Assembly (NCBI RefSeq): GCF_001693515.2
Contig: NZ_CP042968.1
Location: forward strand, 7,596,501 to 7,660,500
Reading direction: 5' to 3'
From: Bradyrhizobium paxllaeri
Lineage (GTDB): Bacteria > Pseudomonadota > Alphaproteobacteria > Rhizobiales > Xanthobacteraceae
Length of the DNA stretch: 64,000 nucleotides
Notes under the pieces: model-generated
The model's database searches: none
The model's input: the letters and a program-made list of their open reading frames with translations, nothing else
Told to the model about the DNA's origin: nothing
Part shown: positions 15,598-23,565 of the stretch, one piece after another
Position numbering within the stretch: position 1 is the stretch's first letter
Layout: each line of letters starts with the position of its first letter
Translations under genes and position numbers: made by a program

Positions 15598-16250
15598 GCC
15601 CCGTTACCCAAGCCGACGTCGGAGCCTACTCCGTCTATGGCGGCCGGCGCCTCTTGAGATAGGAAAAGCTCCTCAAACATCTGATCGGCGCCCCACGCTT
15701 GGGCCGCCGTGTAGGCAAGTTTCCGCTCCGACTCGGGCTTCAGCGGCGTTGCGCCCGGCTTGTAACCCAGGTCGTGGTTTGCTTCTGACCAAGCGTGTTG
15801 AAAGAGCGTGCGGATTTGCAACTCGAAGAAATCCGGAACGTGCTCCCGCGGCCAACTTCTGTCGATGACGTCTGACGGAAGCAACAAAATGAAGTGTCGA
15901 CCAAAGTAACCGAACTTCCACTCATGGTCCGGAACAAGAACCTTAGTTTCGATGGGCCGATAGTATTTCTTAATGACCTCAACAATTCGATCTATGTCCG
16001 AAAGGTAGAATGTAATGACCCGCGCGCCGAGTTGGTCCTGAATCTGATTGAGCGGGTCATCGTACTTCGGATGTCCATCGACCATCGCCTCAGCTTTTTG
16101 CAGGAAGCGATCTATCGATTTCGGTCGCGCCGCGATGCGATCGACTCGCTTCTCGCCCTGAAGATATTCATTGAGTTGCTTCTCAAGGCGCTTTGCTAGT
16201 TCCTCCAGAACTCCAAATCGCTCCTGATATGTTGCCCTTAGATTCGTCAC
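15594..16250 (-). CDS. RelA/SpoT-domain protein (small alarmone synthetase-like)
   Basis: A 218-residue protein of stand-alone RelA/SpoT synthetase type, with no hydrolase, TGS or ACT domain. The key synthetase motifs are present: RPKSIDRFLQKA (42-53), DQLGARVITFYLSD (72-85), FGYFGRH (113-119) with the base-stacking Tyr and the His, and FFELQIRTLFQHAWSEANHD (141-160) with the catalytic Glu/Gln. It may make (p)ppGpp or related alarmones, or, like toxSAS enzymes, modify tRNA ends. Its start overlaps the preceding gene (ATGA), so it is encoded in a two-gene unit. It lies tail-to-tail with the Panacea pair, whose antitoxin family is known to pair with toxSAS proteins elsewhere. Confidence 0.82.
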   Translation of the reverse strand: MTNLRATYQERFGVLEELAKRLEKQLNEYLQGEKRVDRIAARPKSIDRFLQKAEAMVDGHPKYDDPLNQIQDQLGARVITFYLSDIDRIVEVIKKYYRPIETKVLVPDHEWKFGYFGRHFILLLPSDVIDRSWPREHVPDFFELQIRTLFQHAWSEANHDLGYKPGATPLKPESERKLAYTAAQAWGADQMFEELFLSQEAPAAIDGVGSDVGLGNGA

Positions 16251-17266
16251 TGCGACTTCCTCAGTCGCTCGCTAACGATGTGACCTGACGTCGAATAGCG
16301 CACCTCGTTGGTGCGGGCGTTGATCACTTCGCGCGTGAACACCTCATCAAACTCCGCAGATTCCGCCGTTAGAAGACCGCCGTTGTCCAACTGGACTGAA
16401 CGGAAAGCGACTTGATTGCGGAACTCCTCTGGATCAAACCGAAATCTCTCTTCGGCTATAGCGGGGTCAGGTAGCACCCCCATTACGACGTTTTGCGCTT
16501 CGGGAGATAGGCCAAATTGATTCATGAAGTCATTGATGCTCGTCTGTCGCCCTCTCAGTGACTTGGCTAGCGTCACTGCGGCTGCAATCTCCGATTTGGT
16601 GTTGACGTCCGCCGCATACTTCGCCGCGTCTCGCAGAGCTTTTCCTAGCCGGCGCGTTCCTGCCGCCGGTGTAAGGAGGAAATTGGAAGCAAGGAAATCA
16701 AAAATCCAATAGTCGGATGCGGGGGCAAACCGTGTGTTGGACTGCCTGTCGATAGTCCGCCCCGTCCAGAAGCCCGTTTGAAATGATGAGTGCTGATACG
16801 CTGCTGCTTTGTACGCTGTTGCACTCTTCATAAACACACGCTCAAGAAACTCGATTGTGAGGCTTTTCGCCTGTTCTTCAGCCAGGATCGCGCTATCAGT
16901 AGGGAACCGCGAAATAACGGCTTTGTGGTCGCGCCCCTCACGGCCGGACAACACAAACAACAGACCGAGTCCCGGACGCCTATCGGAACTACTCTGTAGC
17001 CGCTCTGCGATATGTCTGGCTCTCGCCAACGTAGGATTCTGAAGATACGCAATCAGCAGGTCGCGGCAGTCGTTTTGTTGCGACCCGTCTGGGGCATGGT
17101 CGAACGAAATCTCGATGTCGCATTCGACGTCCGAGTTGGCATAAATATCGTTCAAGAGATCGGACAGTTTGCCTTTCGGCGTTATGGTGGTTCCACCGAT
17201 GGGCGCCGGGCTATTCTCCCCCTTTCCCGGGTGGACCAAAAAAGTATGAATGTGCTCGATCGGCAA
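16247..17266 (-). CDS. Unknown partner of the RelA/SpoT gene
   Basis: A protein of about 339 residues, function unknown. The TTG at 17266 is chosen because it is preceded by a very strong GGGGGGAGGGAAA; the frame is open to a GTG at 17377 that lacks such a site. The protein is soluble and mixed alpha/beta. Visible elements are IEHIHTFLVHPGKGE at the N-terminus, RRPGLGLLFVLSGREGRDHK near residue 105-125, and DYWIFDFLASNFLL near 190. The order of its segments is faintly like nucleoid-associated NdpA/YejK proteins, but that is weak. The 4-base overlap with the RelA/SpoT gene implies a functional pair, possibly effector plus sensor or antitoxin. Confidence 0.55.
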   Translation of the reverse strand: MPIEHIHTFLVHPGKGENSPAPIGGTTITPKGKLSDLLNDIYANSDVECDIEISFDHAPDGSQQNDCRDLLIAYLQNPTLARARHIAERLQSSSDRRPGLGLLFVLSGREGRDHKAVISRFPTDSAILAEEQAKSLTIEFLERVFMKSATAYKAAAYQHSSFQTGFWTGRTIDRQSNTRFAPASDYWIFDFLASNFLLTPAAGTRRLGKALRDAAKYAADVNTKSEIAAAVTLAKSLRGRQTSINDFMNQFGLSPEAQNVVMGVLPDPAIAEERFRFDPEEFRNQVAFRSVQLDNGGLLTAESAEFDEVFTREVINARTNEVRYSTSGHIVSERLRKSQ

Positions 17267-17576
17267 TTTCCCTCCCCCCGATATTGTCTTTTCCTGCAAC
17301 GTAGAAACACAGGCCTCTTTGGTCAACCGCCGGTTGCGTGCTTTCAGATGGCGTTCCACAGCGCGCGGGGATGGCACGTTGATGGGCGAAGGCGAGGGCC
17401 GGGCTTCCGCAAATCAGCATCCGGCCATGTAGAGGAAGCTGCGCTGACCGCAGTGGCATTCGCATGTACGGATGTGATAGCCTTTAGAGAAGAGGCACCC
17501 CGCAAGAGTGCCACACAAAAACAGATCGCTGGACTGAAAAGAACAATAAAATCAATACCAAGACGGATTGCAGTAT

Positions 17577-17602
17577 CAGTTCAATCCTGTCTGGCAGCAC
17601 CA
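17577..17602 (+). repeat. tRNA 3'-end fragment, candidate island attachment site
   Basis: Twenty-six bases fit the 3' part of a tRNA exactly: GTTCAATCC is a consensus T-loop with closing pair, CTGTC the 3' T-stem, TGGCAGC the acceptor strand, then ACCA. Bases before CAG do not complete the T-stem and no upstream cloverleaf exists. It lies between the last accessory gene and the first core-like gene. This is what an att duplication left by integration into a tRNA 3' end looks like. Confidence 0.65.
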
Positions 17603-17654
17603 TTCTTTCCGGAAATGGCCGACACCCAGCTCTCTCCGCAGCAGCCGCAAGCCG

Positions 17655-18680
17655 CTATCGGCCACCAAAAGTTCGCCGCATATCCTGCTCGAATTTTTCC
17701 TGCCGCTCCCTTTCCTCGACTTCCCGCTTCTTGCTTTCTTCCTTCAGCCGTCTGGACGTCTCCTCCCAATGTTTCTGTTGCGCGCGCGCTTTTGCGCTTT
17801 TTTCTGCGCGTTCCTGGCGCTCCTGTGCCTGCCCCGGCATCTGCCACAACCCGATGAGATTGGTCAGCATGACGGCGATGCCGATCGAGAGGGCAACGAT
17901 CTTGACGGTGTCCCAGCGCGAGATGACCTTCGGATTTTCCCCCATTGCCACGACGTCAGGCTTCGGCGCGGGAGCCGCAGCGGCCTTCGGAACATTGCTC
18001 GGCGATGCCGTCGCACTTGATCCGACGTTCAGCCCAACAGTTGGCACGCTCGTCCTCGCCGGCTCGACGGCCGGCGTGTCGCGAAAGGCAAGCCAGCGCG
18101 CTTCGACCGCTGCGCGGAGTGCGCGCGGCTCGACCGATACGAACTCGTGGTGCAACGCCATCTGGACCTGCGAACCCTTGGGAATGAAGTTGGCGCTCCA
18201 TCCGGGGCCGCGCAGCAGGGCTGAGTCGACGAAGAGCCGCTGGTCGTAAAATGACTTCGAAAGCAGAACCACGGTGACGTCGCGCAGGAGCAACAGATTG
18301 CGTGTTGCGAACTGACCGAACTGGAAGAACGACCAGTACGTCGCTTCAACATCGATCGTGCCGATACCCTGAATTTCGCGCCAGGGGATCAGCACTTCCT
18401 TGATCAGGGGGATCCGGTAATGAATGCCCGCGGGCGAAAGCGTGAATAATGGCTTGCCTGGATTCGAGCGCCGCCAAAGCGTAAGGGCGACCAGGCCAGC
18501 GCCGAACACCCAGCAGAGCACGATTCCGATGATCGTCCATGGCTCGCGATCGAGATCGACCAGCGCATAGATAAGGAGGCCCAGAAAGATCAGCAGGAGA
18601 CCGGTCGGCAGCAGCCTGACGATGGCCGTTGTCGACCTGTATTCCAGTGTTTGATGGATATCCTGGCCGCTGACATTCAT
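17655..18680 (-). CDS. Membrane protein with C-terminal charged coiled coil
   Basis: A 341-residue conserved-looking membrane protein, function unknown. Two transmembrane helices lie near residues 22-40 and 48-68 (LLPTGLLLIFLGLLIYALVD, IIGIVLCWVFGAGLVALTLW). A PH-like soluble region follows (FTLSPAGIHYRIPLIKEVLI, PWREIQGIGTIDV), then a Pro/Ala linker and a third helix near 255 (VKIVALSIGIAVMLTNLIGL). The tail is a strongly charged coiled coil (EETSRRLKEESKKREVEERE). It is the first core-like gene right of the inferred island boundary and its composition matches the chromosome. The start at 18680 gives a compact N-terminus before the first helix. Confidence 0.7.
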   Translation of the reverse strand: MNVSGQDIHQTLEYRSTTAIVRLLPTGLLLIFLGLLIYALVDLDREPWTIIGIVLCWVFGAGLVALTLWRRSNPGKPLFTLSPAGIHYRIPLIKEVLIPWREIQGIGTIDVEATYWSFFQFGQFATRNLLLLRDVTVVLLSKSFYDQRLFVDSALLRGPGWSANFIPKGSQVQMALHHEFVSVEPRALRAAVEARWLAFRDTPAVEPARTSVPTVGLNVGSSATASPSNVPKAAAAPAPKPDVVAMGENPKVISRWDTVKIVALSIGIAVMLTNLIGLWQMPGQAQERQERAEKSAKARAQQKHWEETSRRLKEESKKREVEERERQEKFEQDMRRTFGGR

Positions 18681-18857
18681 GGCTTCGGCTCTCCACCTCG
18701 GGAAAGATCGCGAGCATCGCTAACCTGCCCCACACGGACTCGACGGTCCGGCGCGGAGGCGCCATGCGCTTATCGGTGGCGAAGAGTTGGTCGGGCCGGT
18801 GTCGACAGTGGTTCAGCCGCAATCAGGAAAATCGGCGCGGCTTGTGCTCCCGCTGCC

Positions 18858-19901
18858 TTATTCCGGCCCGAGCGCGACGTTGCGGAACGCCTTGACCAGC
18901 GATCCCTCGAGCTTGCCTTCCATGCCGCAGAGGATCTGGTAGGCGTCGGGCCGCGGCATCGGCGGCCGGTAGGGCCGCGACTCGATGAGGGCTGCAAAGA
19001 TATCGGAGATCGTCAGCAGCCGGACGAGATCGGAAATCTCGGAGGCTTTCAGCCCATCCGGATAACCTGAACCGTCAAGATATTCGTGATGGTGCCGCAC
19101 GCCGTCCAGAATCTCTGGAGTGATGCCGGCTACGCCCCTCAAGAGGTCGTATCCGATCACGGGATGGCGCCGGATGATCTCCTCCTCCTCGGGATCGAGG
19201 CGGCCCGGCTTGTCGAGGATCGCCAGCGGAATGCGGGCCTTGCCGATGTCATGCAGGGTCGCCGCCAAGCCGAGTCGCGATACGTCGGCGCCGGAGAAGC
19301 CGATATCGAGGGCGAAGCCGACCGCAATGCCGGTGACGAGCAGGCAATGCTGAAACGTGCCCTCGTGATAGCGGCGCACCTCGTCGAGCCATGCCGACAG
19401 TCCGTCCCGCCCGACGCGGTTAATGATCTTGGACGTCGCACGCTTCGCATCGGCGACCTTCACCGGCTTGCCAAGGCGCACATTCGAAAACATCGAAGCG
19501 AAGGCTGCCACGCCTTCGTCCATGTCCAATCCCGGAGATTCGGCGTTGTCCGCCGCGGCGGATTCCGCCGCTTCGATCTGCGCAACCTTGAGAATGGCTT
19601 CCTTGGGGCGCGAAATGATCGAGGTCGCGCCGAGCGCATGAGCCTGCGCCACCATCGAGCGGGAAAGATTGTGAACGACGAACAGCTTCTCAGGAATGCT
19701 GGCGAGGTCCTGCAGAACGAACCTGAGCTGATCGACGCGCGGCATCTGCCGCAGGTCGACGTCGACCATCAGCACGCCATGCGACCTGATCCGAGTGCCG
19801 TCACCGCCCAGCAGCCAGGGGACCACGGCATGTTGCGGCTCGAGCATCGCCCGAATCGCAGGCAACTTCGTCGGTTCGTCTGTGACAAAATAGACGAGCA
19901 T
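18858..19901 (-). CDS. HD-GYP domain protein (c-di-GMP phosphodiesterase)
   Basis: A 347-residue signalling protein expected to hydrolyse cyclic di-GMP. The C-terminal half is a full HD-GYP domain: LHDIGKARIP (HD at 217-218, Lys221), His246 in RRHPVIGYDLL, and HHHEYLDGSGYPDGL (270-284) with the canonical HHExxDGxGYP signature. The N-terminal 120 residues look like a degenerate receiver-type domain (MVDVDLRQMPRVDQLRFVLQ, then ATSIISRPKEAI) without clear phospho-acceptor context. It is monocistronic and divergent from the glycosidase pair across about 260 bases. All metal-binding residues seem intact, so catalytic activity is likely. Confidence 0.92.
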   Translation of the reverse strand: MLVYFVTDEPTKLPAIRAMLEPQHAVVPWLLGGDGTRIRSHGVLMVDVDLRQMPRVDQLRFVLQDLASIPEKLFVVHNLSRSMVAQAHALGATSIISRPKEAILKVAQIEAAESAAADNAESPGLDMDEGVAAFASMFSNVRLGKPVKVADAKRATSKIINRVGRDGLSAWLDEVRRYHEGTFQHCLLVTGIAVGFALDIGFSGADVSRLGLAATLHDIGKARIPLAILDKPGRLDPEEEEIIRRHPVIGYDLLRGVAGITPEILDGVRHHHEYLDGSGYPDGLKASEISDLVRLLTISDIFAALIESRPYRPPMPRPDAYQILCGMEGKLEGSLVKAFRNVALGPE

Positions 19902-20164
19902 TTCGGGGAAAGTCCGTACGCACGAATATTAAAGAAATCGTCCCTCGACGCTGAAGAACAGAAAAGAAAAATTGAACAATCCTGCCCGCGTTGCGGAACA
20001 CCGGGCCCACACACTCGGTCCCATCGGCATCGGGTACCTTCAACGTACCTCATTGTTGGACATCGAGGCTACCTTGCCGTTAAGCGGCTACCTCGTATAA
20101 TTACGTACCTCAAATGAGGGACGCGCGGGGTTCGACCTCAAAAGACAGATCGAGGACATCGTCG

Positions 20165-21199
20165 GTGAGTGATCTGTCGTCTCGAAAAAATTCGGGAACC
20201 GAAAGATCGACGCTGTACGCCCTGCTCTCGGTCGGCTGTGTCTCGGTCGGCTGCCTGATCGCCGCCGGCCCGGCATCCGCCCAGGCCAATCTCGCCGGCG
20301 CGACCACCAAACTGACGCTGCAGGTCGCAACCGCCATCCTCGGCGAAAAATGCCGCCGCGTCGAGGCGCCGAACCCCGTATCCTTCGCAGCGGTAGCGCT
20401 GCACCGGACCTTTCACGACGATTTCGACGCGCATCCGTTGCTGGACAGCAGATGGGCGTCTTACTACGCGGGCGGCGCTGCCTGGCCGGAAGCGCGTTAC
20501 TGGGGTGGCGAGGGCTCCGATTTCAGGCGCAAGACCAGTTATAATGGCGAACAGCAGATCTATGTCGATCCGCGTTATGGCGGGCGCGAAACAACGCCGC
20601 TCGGCCTCGATCCGTTCAAGGTCAGCGACGGCATTCTCTCGATCACGGCCAGCCGCACCCCGCCGGCGCTGAAGGCCGTGCTGTTCAACAATGAATATGT
20701 GTCAGGCATTCTCACGACGCAGAGCAGGTTTTCGCAAAAGTATGGATACTTCGAAATCCGCGCCAAGGTGCCGGTCGGCACCGGCGTGTGGCCGGCGTTC
20801 TGGATGCTCGCCGATGACGGCGGCTGGCCGCCCGAAGTCGACATCATGGAGGGCCGCGGGCAGCGGCCGGGCGACATCGTGATGACGACGCATTGGCGGA
20901 TACCGGAGACGCAGCGCGTGGAGCGCTGCGGGTTCGACTTCATCGTGCCGGACGCCGCGACCGCGTTCCACGACTACGGCGTGCTCTGGCAGCCGGATCG
21001 CATCACCTATTTCATCGACCGACAGCCGGTCTCCGAGATCAAGGTCCCGGTCGGCTTCCACGAACCCATGTACATGATCGTGAACCTTGCGATGGGCTCG
21101 AAGACTCTCGAGGGCGTGGGCTTCGTCGACGGCGAATCGCCTGTGACCGTCGCCTTCGAGATCGACCGGGTATCCGCCTATCAAATCGACGAACGCTGA
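20165..21199 (+). CDS. Secreted glycoside hydrolase family 16
   Basis: A 344-residue exported family-16 glycosidase (beta-1,3/1,4-glucanase type). The catalytic signature is EVDIMEGRG with Glu224, Asp226 and Glu229. Flanking motifs SGILTTQSRFSQKYGYFEIR and GVWPAFWMLADDGGWPPEVD are typical of the jelly-roll. The GTG at 20165 is chosen because GAGGA lies 8 bases upstream and it gives a normal signal peptide (STLYALLSVGCVSVGCLIAA, GPASAQA); the frame extends to 20114. A family-1 glycosidase gene follows after 12 bases, so the two probably act in sequence, polymer cleavage then oligosaccharide hydrolysis. The substrate (host or self beta-glucan) is not evident. Confidence 0.9.
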   Translation: MSDLSSRKNSGTERSTLYALLSVGCVSVGCLIAAGPASAQANLAGATTKLTLQVATAILGEKCRRVEAPNPVSFAAVALHRTFHDDFDAHPLLDSRWASYYAGGAAWPEARYWGGEGSDFRRKTSYNGEQQIYVDPRYGGRETTPLGLDPFKVSDGILSITASRTPPALKAVLFNNEYVSGILTTQSRFSQKYGYFEIRAKVPVGTGVWPAFWMLADDGGWPPEVDIMEGRGQRPGDIVMTTHWRIPETQRVERCGFDFIVPDAATAFHDYGVLWQPDRITYFIDRQPVSEIKVPVGFHEPMYMIVNLAMGSKTLEGVGFVDGESPVTVAFEIDRVSAYQIDER

Positions 21200-21211
21200 C
21201 CGGAGACCAAG

Positions 21212-22675
21212 ATGTTCGGAAAATTCTCGCGCCGGCATTTTGCAAAGCTGGCGGGCCTCTCCGCCCTCGGCATGGCGGCGCGTCCGACTGAAGCCGCCGC
21301 CCAAGCAGCAGCCAACCGGCCGGGCCTGGCGAGTTTTCCGAAAGACTTCGTATGGGGCACCGCCACCTCGTCCTATCAGATCGAGGGCGCCGTCAATGAA
21401 GACGGCCGCGGCCGCTCGATCTGGGACACGTTTTCCCACACGCCCGGCAAGATCGAGGACGGCACCACCGGCGACCGCGCCAACGAACACTACTACCGCT
21501 ACAAGGAAGACATCGGCCTGATCCGGGAAGTGGGCGCAAAAGCCTACCGGTTTTCGATCGCATGGCCGCGGATATTTCCGGAAGGAACCGGAAAGCCTAA
21601 TCCGAAGGGCCTCGACTTCTACGATCGTCTCGTCGATGAACTGCTCCGGCAGGGCATCGATCCCTACGCCACACTCTATCATTGGGATCTGCCGCAGGCG
21701 CTCGAGGACAAGGTCGGCGGCTGGCGGTCCAGCGAAACGTCAAAGGCATTCGGCGACTACGCCGGCCATGTGGCCGCGCGCCTGTCCGACCGCGTCAACT
21801 CGATCTTCACGATCAACGAAGCCGGAAGGTTCGTGAATTTCGGCTATGGCTGGGGTGTCGACGCGCCCGGCCTCAAACTGCCGGACGCCGACGTCAATCA
21901 GGTCCGCCACCATGTGGCGCTGGCGCATGGCCTCGCCGTGCAGGCGATCCGCGCCCATGGACGCAAGGGCACCAAGGTGGGGCCGGCGGAAAACATCGCC
22001 GCCTGCGTGCCGGCCTTCGACACGCCGGAGAACGTCCGCGCCGCCGAGATCGCGACGCGCGAACTGAACTCGGGCTTCCTCGGCGTCATCCTGGAAGGCA
22101 AATACACTGACGGATTCCTGCAGTTCGCCGGCAAGAACGCGCCGAAATTCACCGACGCCGAATTGAGGATCATCTCGCAGCCGAACGATTTCGTCGGCCT
22201 CAACATCTACGCGCCGCAATTCTATATCGCCGCTTCCGACAAGGCGCCAGGCTGGAGCGTGCTGCCCTTCCCTGCCTCATTCCCGCACATGAATTCGGAG
22301 TGGCTTCGCGTCGGCCCGGAAACGATCTACTGGGCGCCGCGGCTGGCCGCGAAGGTCTGGAACATCGAGACGATATACATCAGCGAGAACGGCACCTCGT
22401 CGGAAGACAAGCTTCGCGACGACGGCCAGGTCTACGACCTGGATCGCATCATGTACTTGCGCAACTATTTGCGGCAATTGCAGCGCGCCACGTCGGAGGG
22501 CGTGCCGGTGCGCGGCTATTTCCTCTGGAGCCTGATGGACAATTTCGAATGGATCTACGGTTACGAAAAGCGCTTCGGGCTCTACCACGTCGACTTCAAG
22601 ACGCAGCGGCGGACGCCGAAACTCAGCGTCGCCTTCTATCGCGACGTGGTGGCGCGGAATGCGATCGGCGTCTGA
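21212..22675 (+). CDS. Exported family 1 beta-glucosidase
   Basis: A 487-residue GH1 retaining beta-glucosidase. The N-terminus has a Tat-like signal (SRRHFAKLAGLSALGMAA), unusual for GH1, which is mostly cytoplasmic, so it should act in the periplasm. FPKDFVWGTATSSYQIEGAV is the standard N-terminal GH1 signature. The acid/base Glu203 sits in FTINEAGRF, where the family normally has NEP. The nucleophile Glu392 is in YISENGTSS. RGYFLWSLMDNFEWIYGYEK near the C-terminus is the sugar-binding aromatic segment. The gene is 12 bases behind the GH16 gene. The Pro-to-Ala change next to the acid/base may alter specificity but should not abolish catalysis. Confidence 0.92.
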   Translation: MFGKFSRRHFAKLAGLSALGMAARPTEAAAQAAANRPGLASFPKDFVWGTATSSYQIEGAVNEDGRGRSIWDTFSHTPGKIEDGTTGDRANEHYYRYKEDIGLIREVGAKAYRFSIAWPRIFPEGTGKPNPKGLDFYDRLVDELLRQGIDPYATLYHWDLPQALEDKVGGWRSSETSKAFGDYAGHVAARLSDRVNSIFTINEAGRFVNFGYGWGVDAPGLKLPDADVNQVRHHVALAHGLAVQAIRAHGRKGTKVGPAENIAACVPAFDTPENVRAAEIATRELNSGFLGVILEGKYTDGFLQFAGKNAPKFTDAELRIISQPNDFVGLNIYAPQFYIAASDKAPGWSVLPFPASFPHMNSEWLRVGPETIYWAPRLAAKVWNIETIYISENGTSSEDKLRDDGQVYDLDRIMYLRNYLRQLQRATSEGVPVRGYFLWSLMDNFEWIYGYEKRFGLYHVDFKTQRRTPKLSVAFYRDVVARNAIGV

Positions 22676-22681
22676 GCGGCG

Positions 22682-22924
22682 TCAGTCCTGTCCATATCGC
22701 GCGGCCTGCCGCACCGGTGTGAGGATTTCAGACGCGGAGCGCTGCTCGAGGTCGGTTGCCACAGTCGTGACGGGTTGCTGCGCAACCTTGCGCGACGATT
22801 CGTGACCTAGAAATGCACCGGCGGCCGTGATCATCAGCACGACATAAAGTACGAACATGCCGCCGACCCACTGCCAGTAAAGCCGGCGGTGGTCAGGTGT
22901 CAGGCTTTCGAGTACTCGACGCAT
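22682..22924 (-). CDS. Small single-span membrane protein
   Basis: An 80-residue protein with a charged N-terminus (MRRVLESLTPDHRRLYWQW), one transmembrane helix (VGGMFVLYVVLMITAAGAFL) and a polar tail. A GAGGAGG ribosome-binding site precedes the ATG. It ends 6 bases from the GH1 stop on the opposite strand. No family is recognised. Confidence 0.6.
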   Translation of the reverse strand: MRRVLESLTPDHRRLYWQWVGGMFVLYVVLMITAAGAFLGHESSRKVAQQPVTTVATDLEQRSASEILTPVRQAARYGQD

Positions 22925-23022
22925 GGTTTGCCTCCTCGCAGAACCAGTGCGCTGCGTATACGCCTCAAGTTACAAGGGGGGTGTGACGTACTTCACAGAT
23001 GTCAATTTGAAGCGGAGAACCC

Positions 23023-23343
23023 GTGACCGGAGCCGAACTGAAGAAACTTCGCCAGCATCTCGGTGAGGCCATCGGCCGGCCGCTGTCGGTGGCCGACATG
23101 GCCAAGCTGTGCGGGCTGCCGGCCGCTGATGGCGCCGATACCATCCGCAAATGGGAGGTCACCGGTCCGACCGGGCCGGTCGCGGAACTGCTGCGCATCC
23201 TGGCGATGGCCAGCGACCACTATCCGATCCTCGAAATGTTCAACGTGTTCGACCGCCACGACGTGCCGGTGAAAGAGCGCCCGGCGCGCCGGCAGGCCTT
23301 CCGCGAGCAGATGCGCGGCGACGTGCGCCGCCGCATTGGTTAA
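23023..23343 (+). CDS. Small helix-turn-helix-like protein
   Basis: A 106-residue protein with XRE-like features. MTGAELKKLRQHLGEAIGRP and LSVADMAKLCGLPAADGADT suggest a modified helix-turn-helix, followed by IRKWEVTGPTGPVAELLRIL, the usual helix-4/5 region of such domains. The C-terminus is basic (ERPARRQAFREQMRGDVRRR). The GTG at 23023 follows GGAGAACCC. It is monocistronic; a role as transcriptional regulator is likely but the target is unknown. Confidence 0.65.
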   Translation: MTGAELKKLRQHLGEAIGRPLSVADMAKLCGLPAADGADTIRKWEVTGPTGPVAELLRILAMASDHYPILEMFNVFDRHDVPVKERPARRQAFREQMRGDVRRRIG

Positions 23344-23565
23344 GCAAAGCTTTCTTCGAGGCGGTAGAGACTTACCGAAATTAAGCCTTTGCTTACCTTT
23401 GATTAGGTCTTCATTAAGTACAAAAAACGTTTATCGGCCAATGGGTTGGGTTCAGGCCCGCTGTCACCTCGGAGTGACAGCATTTTAGATAAATGCAGTC
23501 TAAGTGCGTGGCCATGTGATGCCCCGCACGAGGGTGTCGCCGAACGGTTTTCGGAGACCAACACC

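Noticed and set aside
17480..17602. A complete tRNA gene ending at 17602
   Set aside because: Only the 3' part fits. No acceptor 5' strand, D-arm or anticodon arm is found upstream, and the T-stem is only three of five pairs.
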